NCBI GenBank assembly: GCA_017656235.1
Contig: JACDOF010000011.1
Span: 62,001 to 126,000 of the forward strand
DNA: 64,000 nt
DNA from: Brevibacillus sp.
GTDB lineage: Bacteria; Bacillota; Bacilli; Brevibacillales; Brevibacillaceae
Direction of reading: 5' to 3'
The translations under genes were made by a program, and so were the position numbers. This document shows, one piece after another, positions 17,210 to 27,011 of this stretch. A model generated the notes under the pieces. The model had not been told where the DNA came from, did no database searches, and saw nothing but the letters and a program-made list of their open reading frames with translations. The stretch's first letter is position 1; every line of letters begins with the position of its first letter.

Positions 17210-18595
17210 ATGTCAAATAGATACGCCGTGGTTCTAGCCGCCGGTCAAGGAACACGGATGAAGTCCAAACTCCACAAGGTTCTCCATCCGTTGTGCGGCA
17301 AGCCAATGGTTCAACACGTGCTGGATACCCTGGCCGAGGTACAGGTGCACGATGTGGTGGTTGTCGTCGGACATGAAGCCGAAGCCGTGAAAAGTGCACT
17401 GGGAGACGGGATTACTTATGCCATGCAGGCTGAGCAGCTTGGTACGGCGCACGCCGTCCAGCAAGCACTTCCCCACCTCCAGGACAAGCGCGGAACGACG
17501 CTGATTTTGTACGGTGACGTCCCCCTTCTGACATCGGATACACTGACCCAACTCATTGATTGCCATATTGAACAGCAGGCGGCGGCAACGGTGCTGACTG
17601 CCGTGCTTCCCGATCCGACCGGTTACGGCCGGATTATTCGCAATGAAACTGGTGAAGTGTTGCGAATCGTCGAACACAAGGATGCCAGTGAGGCTGAGCG
17701 GGCTGTTCAAGAGGTGAATACCGGCATTTACTGCTTTGACAACGAAAAAATGTGGAAAGCGTTGTCACAGGTGGACAACGATAATGTACAAGGGGAATAC
17801 TACTTGACAGATTGCATCGAAATTCTTCGGAAAGCGGGAGAGAAGGTATCCGCTTTTGTCATGTCCGACCCCGAAGAATCAAATGGAGTGAACGACCGGG
17901 TACAGCTGTCGCAGGCGGAAGCCTCAATGCGCAGGCGCATTTGTGAAAGACACATGCGAAACGGGGTTACGATTACCGACCCGGATCATACCTATATCGA
18001 CGCTGATGTGAAGATCGGCCCCGACACGGTCATTCATCCGGGAACCTATCTGCGTGGACGGACCGTGATTGGTGCCGATTGTGTAATCGGGCCGCAGGCT
18101 GACCTTACAGATATGGTCATCGCAGACAAGGTTGCTGTTTCCTATACGGTAGCCGTTGGCAGCGAAATAGAAGCAGAGGCGGTTATTGGCCCATTTGCCT
18201 ATATTCGGCCGGGCTCCCATATCGGCACCAGCGTAAAGATTGGTGACTTTGTGGAACTGAAAAACGCCAAAGTGGGGGCGGGCAGCAAAATTCCCCACCT
18301 CAGTTACATCGGTGACGCGGAGATTGGGCAAGGCGTAAATATTGGCTGTGGAACGGTCACCGTCAATTTTGATGGAGCGCAGAAACACAAGACCATTGTC
18401 GATGATCATTCCTTTATCGGCTGCAATGCCAACCTGGTTGCTCCGGTTCGCGTTGGCAAACACGCGTATGTGGCGGCCGGTTCCACCATAAACCAGGATG
18501 TGCCGGACGAAGCGCTGGCAATAGCCCGGGAGCGTCAGGTGAACAAGCTGGGTTACGCGAACAAGTTGCCCCGAAAACAGGGGAAAAAGCAATAA
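17210..18595 (+). CDS. glmU: bifunctional GlcNAc-1-P uridyltransferase / GlcN-1-P acetyltransferase
   Basis: GlmU makes UDP-GlcNAc for peptidoglycan and teichoic acids. The N-terminal pyrophosphorylase has LAAGQGTRMKSK at 9-20, YGDVPLL and NTGIYCF. The C-terminal part is a left-handed beta-helix with hexapeptide repeats (IGP, IGA, IGD, VGA) and the acetyltransferase end region. Length is 461 aa against 456. ATG 17210 has GGAGG six bases upstream; the in-frame ATG 17183 lies close to the promoter and is rejected. It precedes prs as in B. subtilis. Confidence 0.96.
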   Translation: MSNRYAVVLAAGQGTRMKSKLHKVLHPLCGKPMVQHVLDTLAEVQVHDVVVVVGHEAEAVKSALGDGITYAMQAEQLGTAHAVQQALPHLQDKRGTTLILYGDVPLLTSDTLTQLIDCHIEQQAAATVLTAVLPDPTGYGRIIRNETGEVLRIVEHKDASEAERAVQEVNTGIYCFDNEKMWKALSQVDNDNVQGEYYLTDCIEILRKAGEKVSAFVMSDPEESNGVNDRVQLSQAEASMRRRICERHMRNGVTITDPDHTYIDADVKIGPDTVIHPGTYLRGRTVIGADCVIGPQADLTDMVIADKVAVSYTVAVGSEIEAEAVIGPFAYIRPGSHIGTSVKIGDFVELKNAKVGAGSKIPHLSYIGDAEIGQGVNIGCGTVTVNFDGAQKHKTIVDDHSFIGCNANLVAPVRVGKHAYVAAGSTINQDVPDEALAIARERQVNKLGYANKLPRKQGKKQ

Positions 18596-18618
18596 TCTAG
18601 GAGGTTTCAAAAGAAGAC

Positions 18619-19569
18619 ATGGCGAACTACCGCGACCCGAAACTGAAAGTATTTACGTGTAATGCAAATCCACAGTTGGCTCGAGAAATTGTCGAGCACA
18701 TCGGACTACCTCTGGGTAACGCCGAGGCGGTCCGGTTCAGCGATGGTGAATGCCAAATCAAGCTGAACGAAAGTGTGCGGGGAGCTGATGTGTTCGTCAT
18801 CCAGCCGACCTGCGCTCCGGTCAATGAGCATTTGATGGAGCTGTTGGTAATGGTGGATGCTCTGAAACGCGCGTCGGCGAAAAGCATCAATGTGGTGATC
18901 CCGTATTACGGGTACGCTCGGCAGGACCGGAAAGCGCGCGCCCGCGACCCGATTACAGCAAAACTGGTGGCCAATCTGATCGAAACGGCCGGCGCACACC
19001 GCGTGATCACGATGGATCTGCACGCCACCCAGATTCAGGGCTTCTTCGATATCCCGGTGGACCATTTGCTGGGCGTGCCGATTTTGGCCAACTACTTCGC
19101 GCAAAAAGGGTTGTCTGATATCGTGGTCGTTTCCCCCGATCATGGCGGAGTAACACGGGCGCGTAAGCTGGCGGAGCGGTTGGAGGCGCCAATTGCGATC
19201 ATCGACAAGCGCCGTCCGGAGCCGAATGTTGCGGAAGTGATGAACATCGTCGGGAATATCGAGAACAAGACTGCTATTATTATTGATGACATTATTGACA
19301 CGGCCGGAACGATTTCGCTGGCTGCCAACGCTCTTGTCGAAGCGGGAGCAAGGGACGTCTACGCCTGCTGTACGCATCCGGTATTGTCCGGACCGGCGAT
19401 TGAGCGGATAGCCAATTCCAAAATCCGCGAACTGGTCGTCACCAACACGATTCCGCTATCCAAAGACAGCATGATCGACAAGATCAAGGTGCTTTCCGTA
19501 GCGCCCATTATTGGCGAAGCGATCATCCGGGTGCACGAGGAGCTTTCGGTCAGCAAGTTGTTTGATTAA
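18619..19569 (+). CDS. prs: ribose-phosphate pyrophosphokinase
   Basis: Prs makes PRPP from ribose 5-phosphate and ATP for nucleotide, NAD, His and Trp synthesis. Motifs are [52 protein letters not shown] and the PRPP-binding [11 protein letters not shown]. Length is 316 aa. The ATG at 18619 has TAGGAGG about 14 bases upstream, a long spacing. It follows glmU by 23 bases and shares its transcript. Confidence 0.96.
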   Translation: MANYRDPKLKVFTCNANPQLAREIVEHIGLPLGNAEAVRFSDGECQIKLNESVRGADVFVIQPTCAPVNEHLMELLVMVDALKRASAKSINVVIPYYGYARQDRKARARDPITAKLVANLIETAGAHRVITMDLHATQIQGFFDIPVDHLLGVPILANYFAQKGLSDIVVVSPDHGGVTRARKLAERLEAPIAIIDKRRPEPNVAEVMNIVGNIENKTAIIIDDIIDTAGTISLAANALVEAGARDVYACCTHPVLSGPAIERIANSKIRELVVTNTIPLSKDSMIDKIKVLSVAPIIGEAIIRVHEELSVSKLFD

Positions 19570-19644
19570 TTCCATTGACTCAAAACCTCCTGAAGTGGAC
19601 AAGCTAGAAAAGAAAAGTCTGGTTGGTCCCAAGGAGGTTTTTAT

Positions 19645-20259
19645 GTGGAAAGGATTGAAGCCAAAAAGCGACAGATTGGACCGGCCCACAACGTAAAGAA
19701 ACTGCGCCGGACAGGATGGATTCCAGCAGTTGTATACGGCAGAGAGGTGAAAAACCTGCCCATTCAGGTAAGAGCTGTTGACCTGGATCTGGCGCTGCGC
19801 CATCAAACCACCAACAAACCATTTCGACTGCAAGTAGACGGTGAAGAGTACGATGTGATGATCTATGAACTGCAGCGCCATCCGGTCATGGGAAATATTC
19901 TTCACACCGACTTCAAACAGATTAATCGGAATGAACGGGTTCACACCTCGGTACCAATTGTCCTGGAGGGCAAACCGGAGTACGGGGTACCATCGTGTGT
20001 CCGGCACAGTGTGGAGGTGGCCTGTTTGCCGAAGGACATCCCGACTTCGTTGACTGTCAACGTAGATGGATTGCAAGTGGGCGATGTCATTCTGGTCAAA
20101 GATCTGGACATTCCGCCTGGTGTTGACGTAGGCCTGGATGAAATGGAAGTGGTCGTCAGCGTACTTGCGCCGAAAGCGGCCTCCGACCAATCGGTAGAGG
20201 CTGAGGAAGAAGCGGAGGCGGAGGCGCAAAAAGAAAAGACGGAGGAAGCAAACGTTTGA
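19645..20259 (+). CDS. rplY: 50S ribosomal protein L25/general stress protein Ctc
   Basis: This is the CTC form of L25, which binds 5S rRNA. The N-terminal L25 beta-barrel (about 1-90; IPAVVYGREVKNLPI) is followed by the TL5-type beta domain and a strongly acidic tail of Glu/Ala repeats (185-204). Length is 204 aa, the same as B. subtilis Ctc. The start is GTG 19645 with AAGGAGG nine bases before; an ATG two bases earlier is out of frame and closes soon. In B. subtilis ctc is a sigma-B stress gene; no sigma-B promoter was recognised here. Confidence 0.92.
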   Translation: MERIEAKKRQIGPAHNVKKLRRTGWIPAVVYGREVKNLPIQVRAVDLDLALRHQTTNKPFRLQVDGEEYDVMIYELQRHPVMGNILHTDFKQINRNERVHTSVPIVLEGKPEYGVPSCVRHSVEVACLPKDIPTSLTVNVDGLQVGDVILVKDLDIPPGVDVGLDEMEVVVSVLAPKAASDQSVEAEEEAEAEAQKEKTEEANV

Positions 20260-20265
20260 TCGGGC

Positions 20266-20290
20266 AGCGCGATGTACGCGCTCTTTTTTC
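20266..20290 (+). terminator. terminator after rplY/ctc
   Basis: AGCGCG/CGCGCT stem, 5-base loop, then CTTTTTT-like tail. Confidence 0.7.
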
Positions 20291-20406
20291 TTGTTGTCTA
20301 TCTCTTTCATTCGGTACAATAAACATAACCATTTGCTAATGTTAACACAAATGGGCGCATGGCCATCCTGTCAGGCACATCTGCCGCCCTTGATGGAGGA
20401 ATAAAA

Positions 20407-20976
20407 GTGAAGGTCATTATTGGATTGGGGAATCCGGGTAAGAAATACGAGGAGACCAGGCATAATATTGGCTTTATGACCATAGATAAAATTAGCGACA
20501 AATGGTCGATTCCCGTGCAGCAGAACAAGTTTCGCGCGTTGGTCGGAGATGGCCGCATTCATAACGAGCGAGTCCTCTTGGTTAAACCGTTAACCTATAT
20601 GAATCTATCGGGAGAATCGGTAGGAGAACTGCTCTCTTTTTACAAGCTGTCAGCTGAAGACATCTTGGTGATCTACGATGACCTTGATCTGCCCGTGGGC
20701 AAGATCCGACTGCGGGTAAAAGGAAGCGCAGGAGGGCATAATGGCATCAAGTCAATTATTCAGCATGTCGGCACGCAGGAGTTTAAGCGGATCAAGATCG
20801 GCATCGGCCGTCCCGAAGCGAAAGAACGAACGAGAGACTACGTCCTCGAGACATTTTCTCAAGCGGAGCGTCCTCTGATCACGCAAGCTGTGGAAGAGGC
20901 AGCCGAAGCTGCCGCGATGTGGACAGGCGCCCCGTTTTTGCAGGTGATGAATCGGTACAACCAGGCAAAAGGCTGA
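20407..20976 (+). CDS. pth: peptidyl-tRNA hydrolase (SpoVC)
   Basis: Pth releases tRNA from prematurely dropped peptidyl-tRNA. Motifs are IIGLGNPGKKYEETRHNIGF with the catalytic His, KPLTYMNLSGESV, VIYDDLDLPVGKIRLR and GSAGGHNGIKSI. The start is GTG 20407 with GGAGG seven bases upstream; the longer in-frame ATG 20359 would add 16 unrelated residues. Length is 189 aa against 188. The order ctc-pth-fin-mfd matches B. subtilis. Confidence 0.95.
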   Translation: MKVIIGLGNPGKKYEETRHNIGFMTIDKISDKWSIPVQQNKFRALVGDGRIHNERVLLVKPLTYMNLSGESVGELLSFYKLSAEDILVIYDDLDLPVGKIRLRVKGSAGGHNGIKSIIQHVGTQEFKRIKIGIGRPEAKERTRDYVLETFSQAERPLITQAVEEAAEAAAMWTGAPFLQVMNRYNQAKG

Positions 20977-21101
20977 CTCCAGACGCGGTATGATTCCGCC
21001 AAATGCAGGCCATACTAGGAATTAGAAAAAGGCCCGGTTGCAGTTCTTGTCTGAAGGAAGCGCAGCCGCGCTTGTGGCTGAAACCTGGGGGTGGCTTTGC
21101 C

Positions 21102-21332
21102 TTGAGTTACCGTTATGTCTGCCGCTGCTGCGGCATGAAGATCGCCCAATTTGACCAGCCTCATCTCTCGGATGTTCAATTGGGCCTTGATTCCTTGACC
21201 CCGGAAGAACGGGAACATATAATAACCAGAGATGTTGACGGGGATACCGTCATCCGCATCACGTGCGATTACTGCCGCGATGCTCTGGACCGGAATCCCG
21301 AGCTTTCCCTGGTCGGGAATCCGCTGCAGTGA
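21102..21332 (+). CDS. fin: anti-sigma-F factor Fin
   Basis: Fin (YabK) blocks sigma-F in the forespore to allow the switch to sigma-G. It has two zinc-type CxxC pairs (CRCC near the start; CDYC later) and the ITCDYCRDALDRNPEL end. The start is taken as TTG 21102 with GGGGGTGG seven bases upstream, which gives exactly 76 aa as in B. subtilis and begins MSYRYVCRCCG. An in-frame ATG at 21003 would add 33 residues not found in relatives. Confidence 0.85.
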   Translation: MSYRYVCRCCGMKIAQFDQPHLSDVQLGLDSLTPEEREHIITRDVDGDTVIRITCDYCRDALDRNPELSLVGNPLQ

Positions 21333-21352
21333 CACAAAAAGGCTATCCATTC

Positions 21353-21387
21353 AAGCCTTGGCTTGCGGTGAAGCTAAGGCTTATTTT
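21353..21387 (+). terminator. terminator between fin and mfd
   Basis: AAGCCTTGGCTT pairs with AAGCTAAGGCTT over 12 bases (one G-U), followed by ATTTT. Confidence 0.7.
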
Positions 21388-21420
21388 CGCATGAAAAACG
21401 GCCGGAGAGGAGACCAGTGC

Positions 21421-24400
21421 ATGCAAGTCATCATCAATCGCCTGAAAGAAGATCCCCATTACGAAACCATTGTGGCCGGCCTCTCCCGTGGGTTGTCGGA
21501 GCAGCTGATCTCAGGTCTTGCCGGCTCCTCGCGCCAAGTCATGATGTGTGCCCTCTACCAGCAGGTGAAACGGCCGCTCTGCGTGGTTACACACAACATG
21601 TTTCAGGCGCAAAAGGTATTTGAAGATTTGTCGGAGCTGGTCCCGGACGATCAACTTTTGCTCTTCCCTGCCAATGAGCTGATTGGGTCGGAGCTGGCAG
21701 TTGCCAGTCCGGAAATGCTCGCACAGCGTATCCATGTACTTAACCGGTTGGCTCAGGGCTTTACGGGTATTCTGGTAGTGCCGATTGCCGGGTTGCGCCG
21801 TCTGGTCGTCCCCAACAGGGTGTGGAAAGATGCTCAACTCACGCTGAAAACGGGGGCGGAACTGGACGTTGCCAGTTTCCTAGAGAAGTTGATAGAGTTG
21901 GGCTACGAGCGGGTTGACATGGTGGAGCGAAAAGGTGAGATGAGCGTTCGAGGCGGCATCATTGACCTGTATCCTATTGATTCCGAATGGCCGGTACGGA
22001 TTGAATTGTTTGATGTTGAGATTGATTCGATCCGTACCTTTGACATGGCCACGCAGCGCTCTCACGAATCAATCGATACGTATACGATCGGTCCGGCCAA
22101 GGAGATGATCGTTTCCACATCCGTCCTGCAAGAATCAGGAGTGCGCCTGGAAAAGAAGCTGGGCGAAACCTTGGGCAAGCTGAAAGAAAGTGCTGCCAAA
22201 GAAAAGCTGATGGAGAGGATCGGCGCCGATTTGGAGCGGATGCAAGAAGGACAGCGCTTCCCCCATCTGTTTTCCTATATTTCTGTCATTTATCCGGAGC
22301 AGCAAACGGTTCTTGATTACCTGCCGGACAATACGATTCTGGTCATTGATGAGCCGTCGCGCGTGCTCGAGACGGCTGGCCAGCTGCACAAAGAGGAGCT
22401 GGAGTGGCAGACCGAGCGCATTGCCCAGGGGCAGTTCATGGCCAATTTGTCGCTTTCGCTATCCTATGAGGAACTGATCAGCAGATACAAACGGCAGATG
22501 ATCTACTTGTCTCTGTTTCTCAGACAGACCCCACGGACGCAGCCGCAAAACATTGTCAACATAAACTGCCGGACGATGCAGAATTTCCACGGACAGATGA
22601 ATGTGCTGAAAAGTGAACTGGGCCGCTGGCAAAAGGGGCAGAACCAGATTGTATTTGTGGCTGCTGATGTTGACCGGGCCAAGCGGCTGGAACGGGTGCT
22701 GCACGACTACGGCATGGAGGCCGACCTGCTGCTGGAGCAGCCGGAGACGCTGCCGCCCGGGAGGCCGACGATCATCATCGGCAACTTGCAAAGCGGCTTT
22801 GAATTGCCGCTGAACAAGATCGTCGTCGTGACTGAGGGAGAAGTCTTTACGCCCAAACAGCGCAAAGCTCGCAAGGTTCAGCAGCAGACGATGAGCAACG
22901 CCGAGCGGATCAAGAACTACCTGGAGTTGAAACCGGGTGACTACGTGGTCCACATCAACCATGGGATCGGCAAATACTTGGGGATTGAGACCAAGGAGAT
23001 ACTCGGTATTCACAAAGATTATCTGCACATTCAATATGCGGGTGGAGACAGCCTGTTCGTGCCGATTGAGCAGATCGACCACGTCCAGAAATACGTCGGC
23101 AGCGAAGAGGCGGAACCGAAGATTTACAGCCTGGGCGGAAGCGAATGGAAGCGGGTCAAAAACAAGGTGCAATCTTCTGTCAAGGATATTGCCGAAGACC
23201 TGATCAAGCTGTATGCAGCCAGGGAAGCCTCTGTCGGCTATGCATTCAGCCCCGATACGTTGGAGCAGCGGGAGTTTGAGGCGATGTTCCCGTATCAGGA
23301 GACGGCCGACCAGCTGCGTGCCATAGCCGAAGTAAAAGCAGACATGGAACGAAATCGGCCGATGGATCGTCTCATATGTGGGGACGTCGGATACGGCAAG
23401 ACGGAAGTAGCCATTCGTGCTGCCTTCAAGGCGGTGATGGACGGCAAACAGGTGGCCGTGCTGGTCCCGACGACAATCCTCGCCCAACAGCACTACGAAA
23501 CGTTTCGTGAGCGATTTGCCGATTACCCGATCCGCGTTGAAGTGATGAGCCGGTTCCGCTCTCGCAAGGAGCAGAACGCGACGATCAAGGGGCTGAAAGA
23601 GGGAACCGTCGATGTCGTCATTGGTACTCACCGAATTTTGTCAAAAGATATTCAGTTCCGCGACCTGGGGCTGCTTATCGTCGACGAAGAACAGCGCTTC
23701 GGGGTCAGCCACAAGGAAAAGCTGAAGCAGTTGAAGACCAATGTGGACGTGCTGACCCTGACCGCCACGCCGATCCCCCGGACCCTGCACATGTCGATGC
23801 TGGGCGTGCGAGATTTGTCCGTGATTGAGACGCCGCCGGAAAACCGCTTTCCGGTGCAAACCTATGTGCTGGAGTACAGTCCTGCTTTGGTGCGGGAAGC
23901 AATTGAGCGGGAACTGGCCCGTGAAGGTCAGGTGTTTTTCCTGTACAACCAGGTGCAGGGTATCGAGCAGATGGCGGAGCACATTCGCATGCTTGTCCCT
24001 GACGCCCGGGTAGCAGTGGCGCACGGTCAGATGAATGAAAGCGAACTGGAAGCGATCATGCTGGACTTTCTCGACGGACAGTACGATGTATTGGTGAGCA
24101 CGACGATCATCGAGACCGGAGTGGACATTCCCAACGTCAATACGCTGATCATCTACAATGCGGACAAGATGGGACTCTCTCAGCTGTACCAGCTGCGCGG
24201 CCGCGTCGGGCGATCAAACCGGATTGCCTACGCCTATTTCACCTATCAGCGGGATAAGGTGCTGACGGAAGTGGCGGAGAAGCGGCTGCAGGCGATCAAG
24301 GAATTTACGGAGCTGGGGTCAGGCTTTAAAATCGCGATGCGCGACCTCTCGATTCGTGGTGCCGGCAATCTGCTGGGAGCCGAACAGCACGGGTTTATCA

Positions 24401-24984
24401 ATTCAGTCGGGTTTGATCTGTACACGCAGATGTTGAAGGAAGCGATTGACGAACTGAAAGGGGAACCCAAACGGGAAGTCCGTACACCGGTGGAGATCAA
24501 TCTGCAGCTTGATGCCTACATCCCTTCCACCTACATCACGGACAGCCGGCAAAAAATTGAAATGTACAAAAAATTCGTCGCCGTCTCCACCCTGGAAGAA
24601 GTGGCTGATTTGGCCGATGAATTGGTGGACCGGTTTGGGGACATCCCCCGGCCGGTAGAAAATTTGCTGACCATCTCGCGCTGCCGGGTCTACGCGATGC
24701 AGCACCACATCGTGGAGATCAGCCAAAAAGATCCCGATGTGATCAAGCTGTATCTGCATCCCGACCAAAACAGCAACATTGACGGCGGAGCGTTGTTTAC
24801 TCTGGCCAAAAAATGGGATCGCCGGATCGGGCTTTCGACTGGACAACAGATTGTCATAACTGTTAAAGTGAAAGGGTTGAGTACCGAGGAAGGGGCGAAA
24901 GTGGTGGAAGAGCTGCTCAGCCAGTTCCACCTGGTGCGCCGAGACCTGGGTGCCAATCAAGAGTTACGGACCAACTCGGTATGA
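21421..24984 (+). CDS. mfd: transcription-repair coupling factor
   Basis: Mfd displaces stalled RNA polymerase at lesions and recruits UvrA. It is 1187 aa (1177 in B. subtilis). The N-terminal UvrB-like part is followed by the CarD-like RNA-polymerase interaction domain (about 490-570; LKPGDYVVHINHGIGKYLG). The RecG-like motor has Walker A GDVGYGKT at 654-661 and DEEQ at 755-758, with the TRG-type end. The start is ATG 21421 (MQVIINRLKEDPHY); the in-frame ATG 21391 is less well placed and frames further upstream overlap fin. Confidence 0.96.
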   Translation: MQVIINRLKEDPHYETIVAGLSRGLSEQLISGLAGSSRQVMMCALYQQVKRPLCVVTHNMFQAQKVFEDLSELVPDDQLLLFPANELIGSELAVASPEMLAQRIHVLNRLAQGFTGILVVPIAGLRRLVVPNRVWKDAQLTLKTGAELDVASFLEKLIELGYERVDMVERKGEMSVRGGIIDLYPIDSEWPVRIELFDVEIDSIRTFDMATQRSHESIDTYTIGPAKEMIVSTSVLQESGVRLEKKLGETLGKLKESAAKEKLMERIGADLERMQEGQRFPHLFSYISVIYPEQQTVLDYLPDNTILVIDEPSRVLETAGQLHKEELEWQTERIAQGQFMANLSLSLSYEELISRYKRQMIYLSLFLRQTPRTQPQNIVNINCRTMQNFHGQMNVLKSELGRWQKGQNQIVFVAADVDRAKRLERVLHDYGMEADLLLEQPETLPPGRPTIIIGNLQSGFELPLNKIVVVTEGEVFTPKQRKARKVQQQTMSNAERIKNYLELKPGDYVVHINHGIGKYLGIETKEILGIHKDYLHIQYAGGDSLFVPIEQIDHVQKYVGSEEAEPKIYSLGGSEWKRVKNKVQSSVKDIAEDLIKLYAAREASVGYAFSPDTLEQREFEAMFPYQETADQLRAIAEVKADMERNRPMDRLICGDVGYGKTEVAIRAAFKAVMDGKQVAVLVPTTILAQQHYETFRERFADYPIRVEVMSRFRSRKEQNATIKGLKEGTVDVVIGTHRILSKDIQFRDLGLLIVDEEQRFGVSHKEKLKQLKTNVDVLTLTATPIPRTLHMSMLGVRDLSVIETPPENRFPVQTYVLEYSPALVREAIERELAREGQVFFLYNQVQGIEQMAEHIRMLVPDARVAVAHGQMNESELEAIMLDFLDGQYDVLVSTTIIETGVDIPNVNTLIIYNADKMGLSQLYQLRGRVGRSNRIAYAYFTYQRDKVLTEVAEKRLQAIKEFTELGSGFKIAMRDLSIRGAGNLLGAEQHGFINSVGFDLYTQMLKEAIDELKGEPKREVRTPVEINLQLDAYIPSTYITDSRQKIEMYKKFVAVSTLEEVADLADELVDRFGDIPRPVENLLTISRCRVYAMQHHIVEISQKDPDVIKLYLHPDQNSNIDGGALFTLAKKWDRRIGLSTGQQIVITVKVKGLSTEEGAKVVEELLSQFHLVRRDLGANQELRTNSV

Positions 24985-25008
24985 GCCGATAGGAAGGAGA
25001 ACGACACG

Positions 25009-26061
25009 ATGCAAAAAAGCAATAAACGGAGGCGTTTCTTAACGGCAATGTTAGCAGCCGTGCTGGCATGCTCCGTTCTGGCAGTCGGCTGCGGCAAAGC
25101 CGATGAGAAACAGCAGGCTGAATCCGGCGGGCAGGCCGAACAAAACGACCCGCTGGCTCAGTTTCCGGGTCTGACCCTGCCTTATGAAGCCGATCCTGAT
25201 GCAGTGCTTGCCGAATACGAGGGCGGCAAGCTGACCGGGGAAGAATTTGAAAGCTTTCTGCGCATGCTGAACTTCCTGCAGCCGGGACAGGGGTTGGCGA
25301 TTCAGGGCGCCGATCAGGAGATGTTGAAAACGTACGTGCGCGAATACACGGGAACCAAACTGCTGGCTGATCGGGCCGACCAGAAAATGGTCGACGAAGC
25401 GAAAAAACAGGCGGAAGAGACTTTTGACCGCTTCAAGCAGCAGTACCTGACGATCCTGAACAACGAGGAAGCGAAGTTTGACAAGCTGCTTAAGAACCAG
25501 AAAATCACCAGAGACAGTGTGGTTGAGCGCATGACCACAATCAATGCTTCGATCAACTACCTTCGCAGTCAGATCAGCGACGAGGAATTGAAGCAGCGAT
25601 ACGATCAGGCAGATAAGGCGGCCTTTACTACCGCTTCCGTGCGTCACATCCTGGTCAGCACCGAAAACCGCTCGGATGAGGAGGCCCTGCAGCTGGCCAG
25701 GGACCTGGCGAAGCGCTTGAAAGAAGGCGAGGATTTTGCCAAACTGGCCAAGGAGCACTCCGACGACCCCGGCAGCAAGGATACCGGCGGACTGTACGAA
25801 GACGCCAACGTAAACAATTGGGTGCCGGAGTTTAAACAGGCGGCGCTGACCCTGCCGATCGGGGAAATCAGTGATCCGGTTAAAACCGACTACGGCTACC
25901 ATGTGATGAAAGTGGAAAAACGCACCGTCCAATCGTTTGACGAGGCAAAAGAGGTTCTGCGCGAAACCGCGCTGCAGGAGAAGTACGGCCAGTTTATCAA
26001 TGACGAAGTGGACAAGCTGGTCACCAAGTGGAATGTTCCGAAGGTCACTACACAAGGCTGA
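25009..26061 (+). CDS. PrsA-like lipoprotein peptidyl-prolyl isomerase
   Basis: This is a membrane-anchored extracytoplasmic foldase. The lipobox LAVGC places the lipidated Cys at residue 28, followed by a polar linker. A SurA/PrsA-type N-terminal helical domain comes next, then one parvulin PPIase domain (about 200-300; VRHILVS, LAKEHSDDPGSKDTGG, GYHVMKV) and a helical tail. Length is 350 aa. ATG 25009 has AAGGAGA eight bases upstream. A gene of this kind is common after mfd in this group of Bacillales but is absent there in B. subtilis. Its clients are unknown. Confidence 0.85.
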   Translation: MQKSNKRRRFLTAMLAAVLACSVLAVGCGKADEKQQAESGGQAEQNDPLAQFPGLTLPYEADPDAVLAEYEGGKLTGEEFESFLRMLNFLQPGQGLAIQGADQEMLKTYVREYTGTKLLADRADQKMVDEAKKQAEETFDRFKQQYLTILNNEEAKFDKLLKNQKITRDSVVERMTTINASINYLRSQISDEELKQRYDQADKAAFTTASVRHILVSTENRSDEEALQLARDLAKRLKEGEDFAKLAKEHSDDPGSKDTGGLYEDANVNNWVPEFKQAALTLPIGEISDPVKTDYGYHVMKVEKRTVQSFDEAKEVLRETALQEKYGQFINDEVDKLVTKWNVPKVTTQG

Positions 26062-26077
26062 AACCGCTCCAACCTGA

Positions 26078-26106
26078 CAGGGAATCGCCCCGATTCCCTG
26101 TTTTTT
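26078..26106 (+). terminator. terminator after the PrsA-like gene
   Basis: Perfect stem CAGGGAATCG/CGATTCCCTG with CCC loop, then TTTTTT. Confidence 0.92.
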
Positions 26107-26115
26107 CGTGTGATC

Positions 26116-26144
26116 GCATATTCTGCATGCCTAGGTACATACTA
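26116..26144 (+). promoter_or_regulatory. sigma-G-type promoter of spoVT
   Basis: GCATA (26116-26120), 17-base spacer, CATACTA (26138-26144) match the forespore sigma-F/sigma-G elements. SpoVT is a sigma-G gene in B. subtilis. Confidence 0.7.
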
Positions 26145-26296
26145 TAGTCACTCGCTACCACCCGGAGGGAGTGTTACCAAAGTGGAAAACATTGCAGTGG
26201 TGTGAAGGATAGTAAAATCAGGGTTGACGGAAAAAATAAAGATGAACCTCCAAACTAGTCCAACCCAATTTCTCAAGAAAGCGAGGCAACACGATT

Positions 26297-26839
26297 ATGA
26301 AGGCAACAGGAATTGTTCGTCGAATTGACGACCTCGGACGGGTCGTAATCCCGAAGGAAATCCGTAGGACACTGCGCATTCGCGAAGGGGACCCACTTGA
26401 GATTTTTGTCGACCGTGACGGAGAAGTCATTTTAAAGAAGTATTCCCCCATTGGGGAATTGGGTGATTTTGCCAAAGAATACGCCGATTCGTTGTATGAA
26501 AGTTTAAATCACGTGGTCTTGATTTCTGACAGAGACACCATTATCGCCGTTGCCGGTGCTTCCAAGAAAGAGTACCTGGATAAGCCGGTGGGCAGCATCG
26601 TCGAAAAAACGATGGAAGAGCGCAGGACTCGTTTGGAGAAAAATTCCGGACAGTTCGATATTTGCCGGGATATGCCTGAACAGTATGCATCCTTTGTGAT
26701 TGCACCGATCATCTCGGGTGGTGACCCGATAGGAGCCGTCATTCTCTTAAGCAAGAACGAAGCCGTCAAAATGGCGGAACTGGAGATGAAGATGGCGGAG
26801 ACGGCTGCCGGGTTTCTGGGCAAACAGATGGAACAGTAA
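26297..26839 (+). CDS. spoVT: stage V sporulation protein T
   Basis: SpoVT is a forespore transcription factor that modulates the sigma-G regulon. The AbrB-like N-terminus (MKATGIVRRIDDLGRVVIPK) is followed by a GAF-like C-terminal domain (about 60-180). Length is 180 aa against 178 and the first 55 residues are nearly the family consensus. ATG 26297 has GCGAGG at about ten bases. It has its own forespore-type promoter and a terminator. Confidence 0.96.
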   Translation: MKATGIVRRIDDLGRVVIPKEIRRTLRIREGDPLEIFVDRDGEVILKKYSPIGELGDFAKEYADSLYESLNHVVLISDRDTIIAVAGASKKEYLDKPVGSIVEKTMEERRTRLEKNSGQFDICRDMPEQYASFVIAPIISGGDPIGAVILLSKNEAVKMAELEMKMAETAAGFLGKQMEQ

Positions 26840-26848
26840 TCGGAAGAT

Positions 26849-26882
26849 CAGCCCCTGTGTTCCACAGGAGGCTGTTTTTTTG
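26849..26882 (+). terminator. terminator after spoVT
   Basis: CAGCC-CCTGTG/CACAGG-GGCTG stem (one bulge), TTC loop, then eight T. Confidence 0.88.
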
Positions 26883-26966
26883 ACGGAATGGTCTTTCCGC
26901 AAGAAGTGGATGAATGGGCGTTCGGAGCGGAGAGCGGCGGGCTTTTCCTGTTGCGCGACAAGATGT

Positions 26967-26974
26967 GATATAAT
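26967..26974 (+). promoter_or_regulatory. possible extended -10 promoter before the flippase gene
   Basis: TATAAT at 26969-26974 is preceded by TG at 26966-26967 (extended -10). No good -35 is seen at 16-18 bases. It lies 38 bases before the chosen start. Confidence 0.45.
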
Positions 26975-27011
26975 GGACGAAGTTTGGTTCGAGAGGAGAC
27001 CGAAATCCTGT

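Noticed and set aside
21003-21101. Longer N-terminus for Fin from ATG 21003
   Set aside because: It adds 33 residues absent from relatives; TTG 21102 has a strong SD and gives the exact family length.
26880-27011. Longer start for the flippase gene
   Set aside because: It would begin in the T-tract of the spoVT terminator and run through a -10 element.
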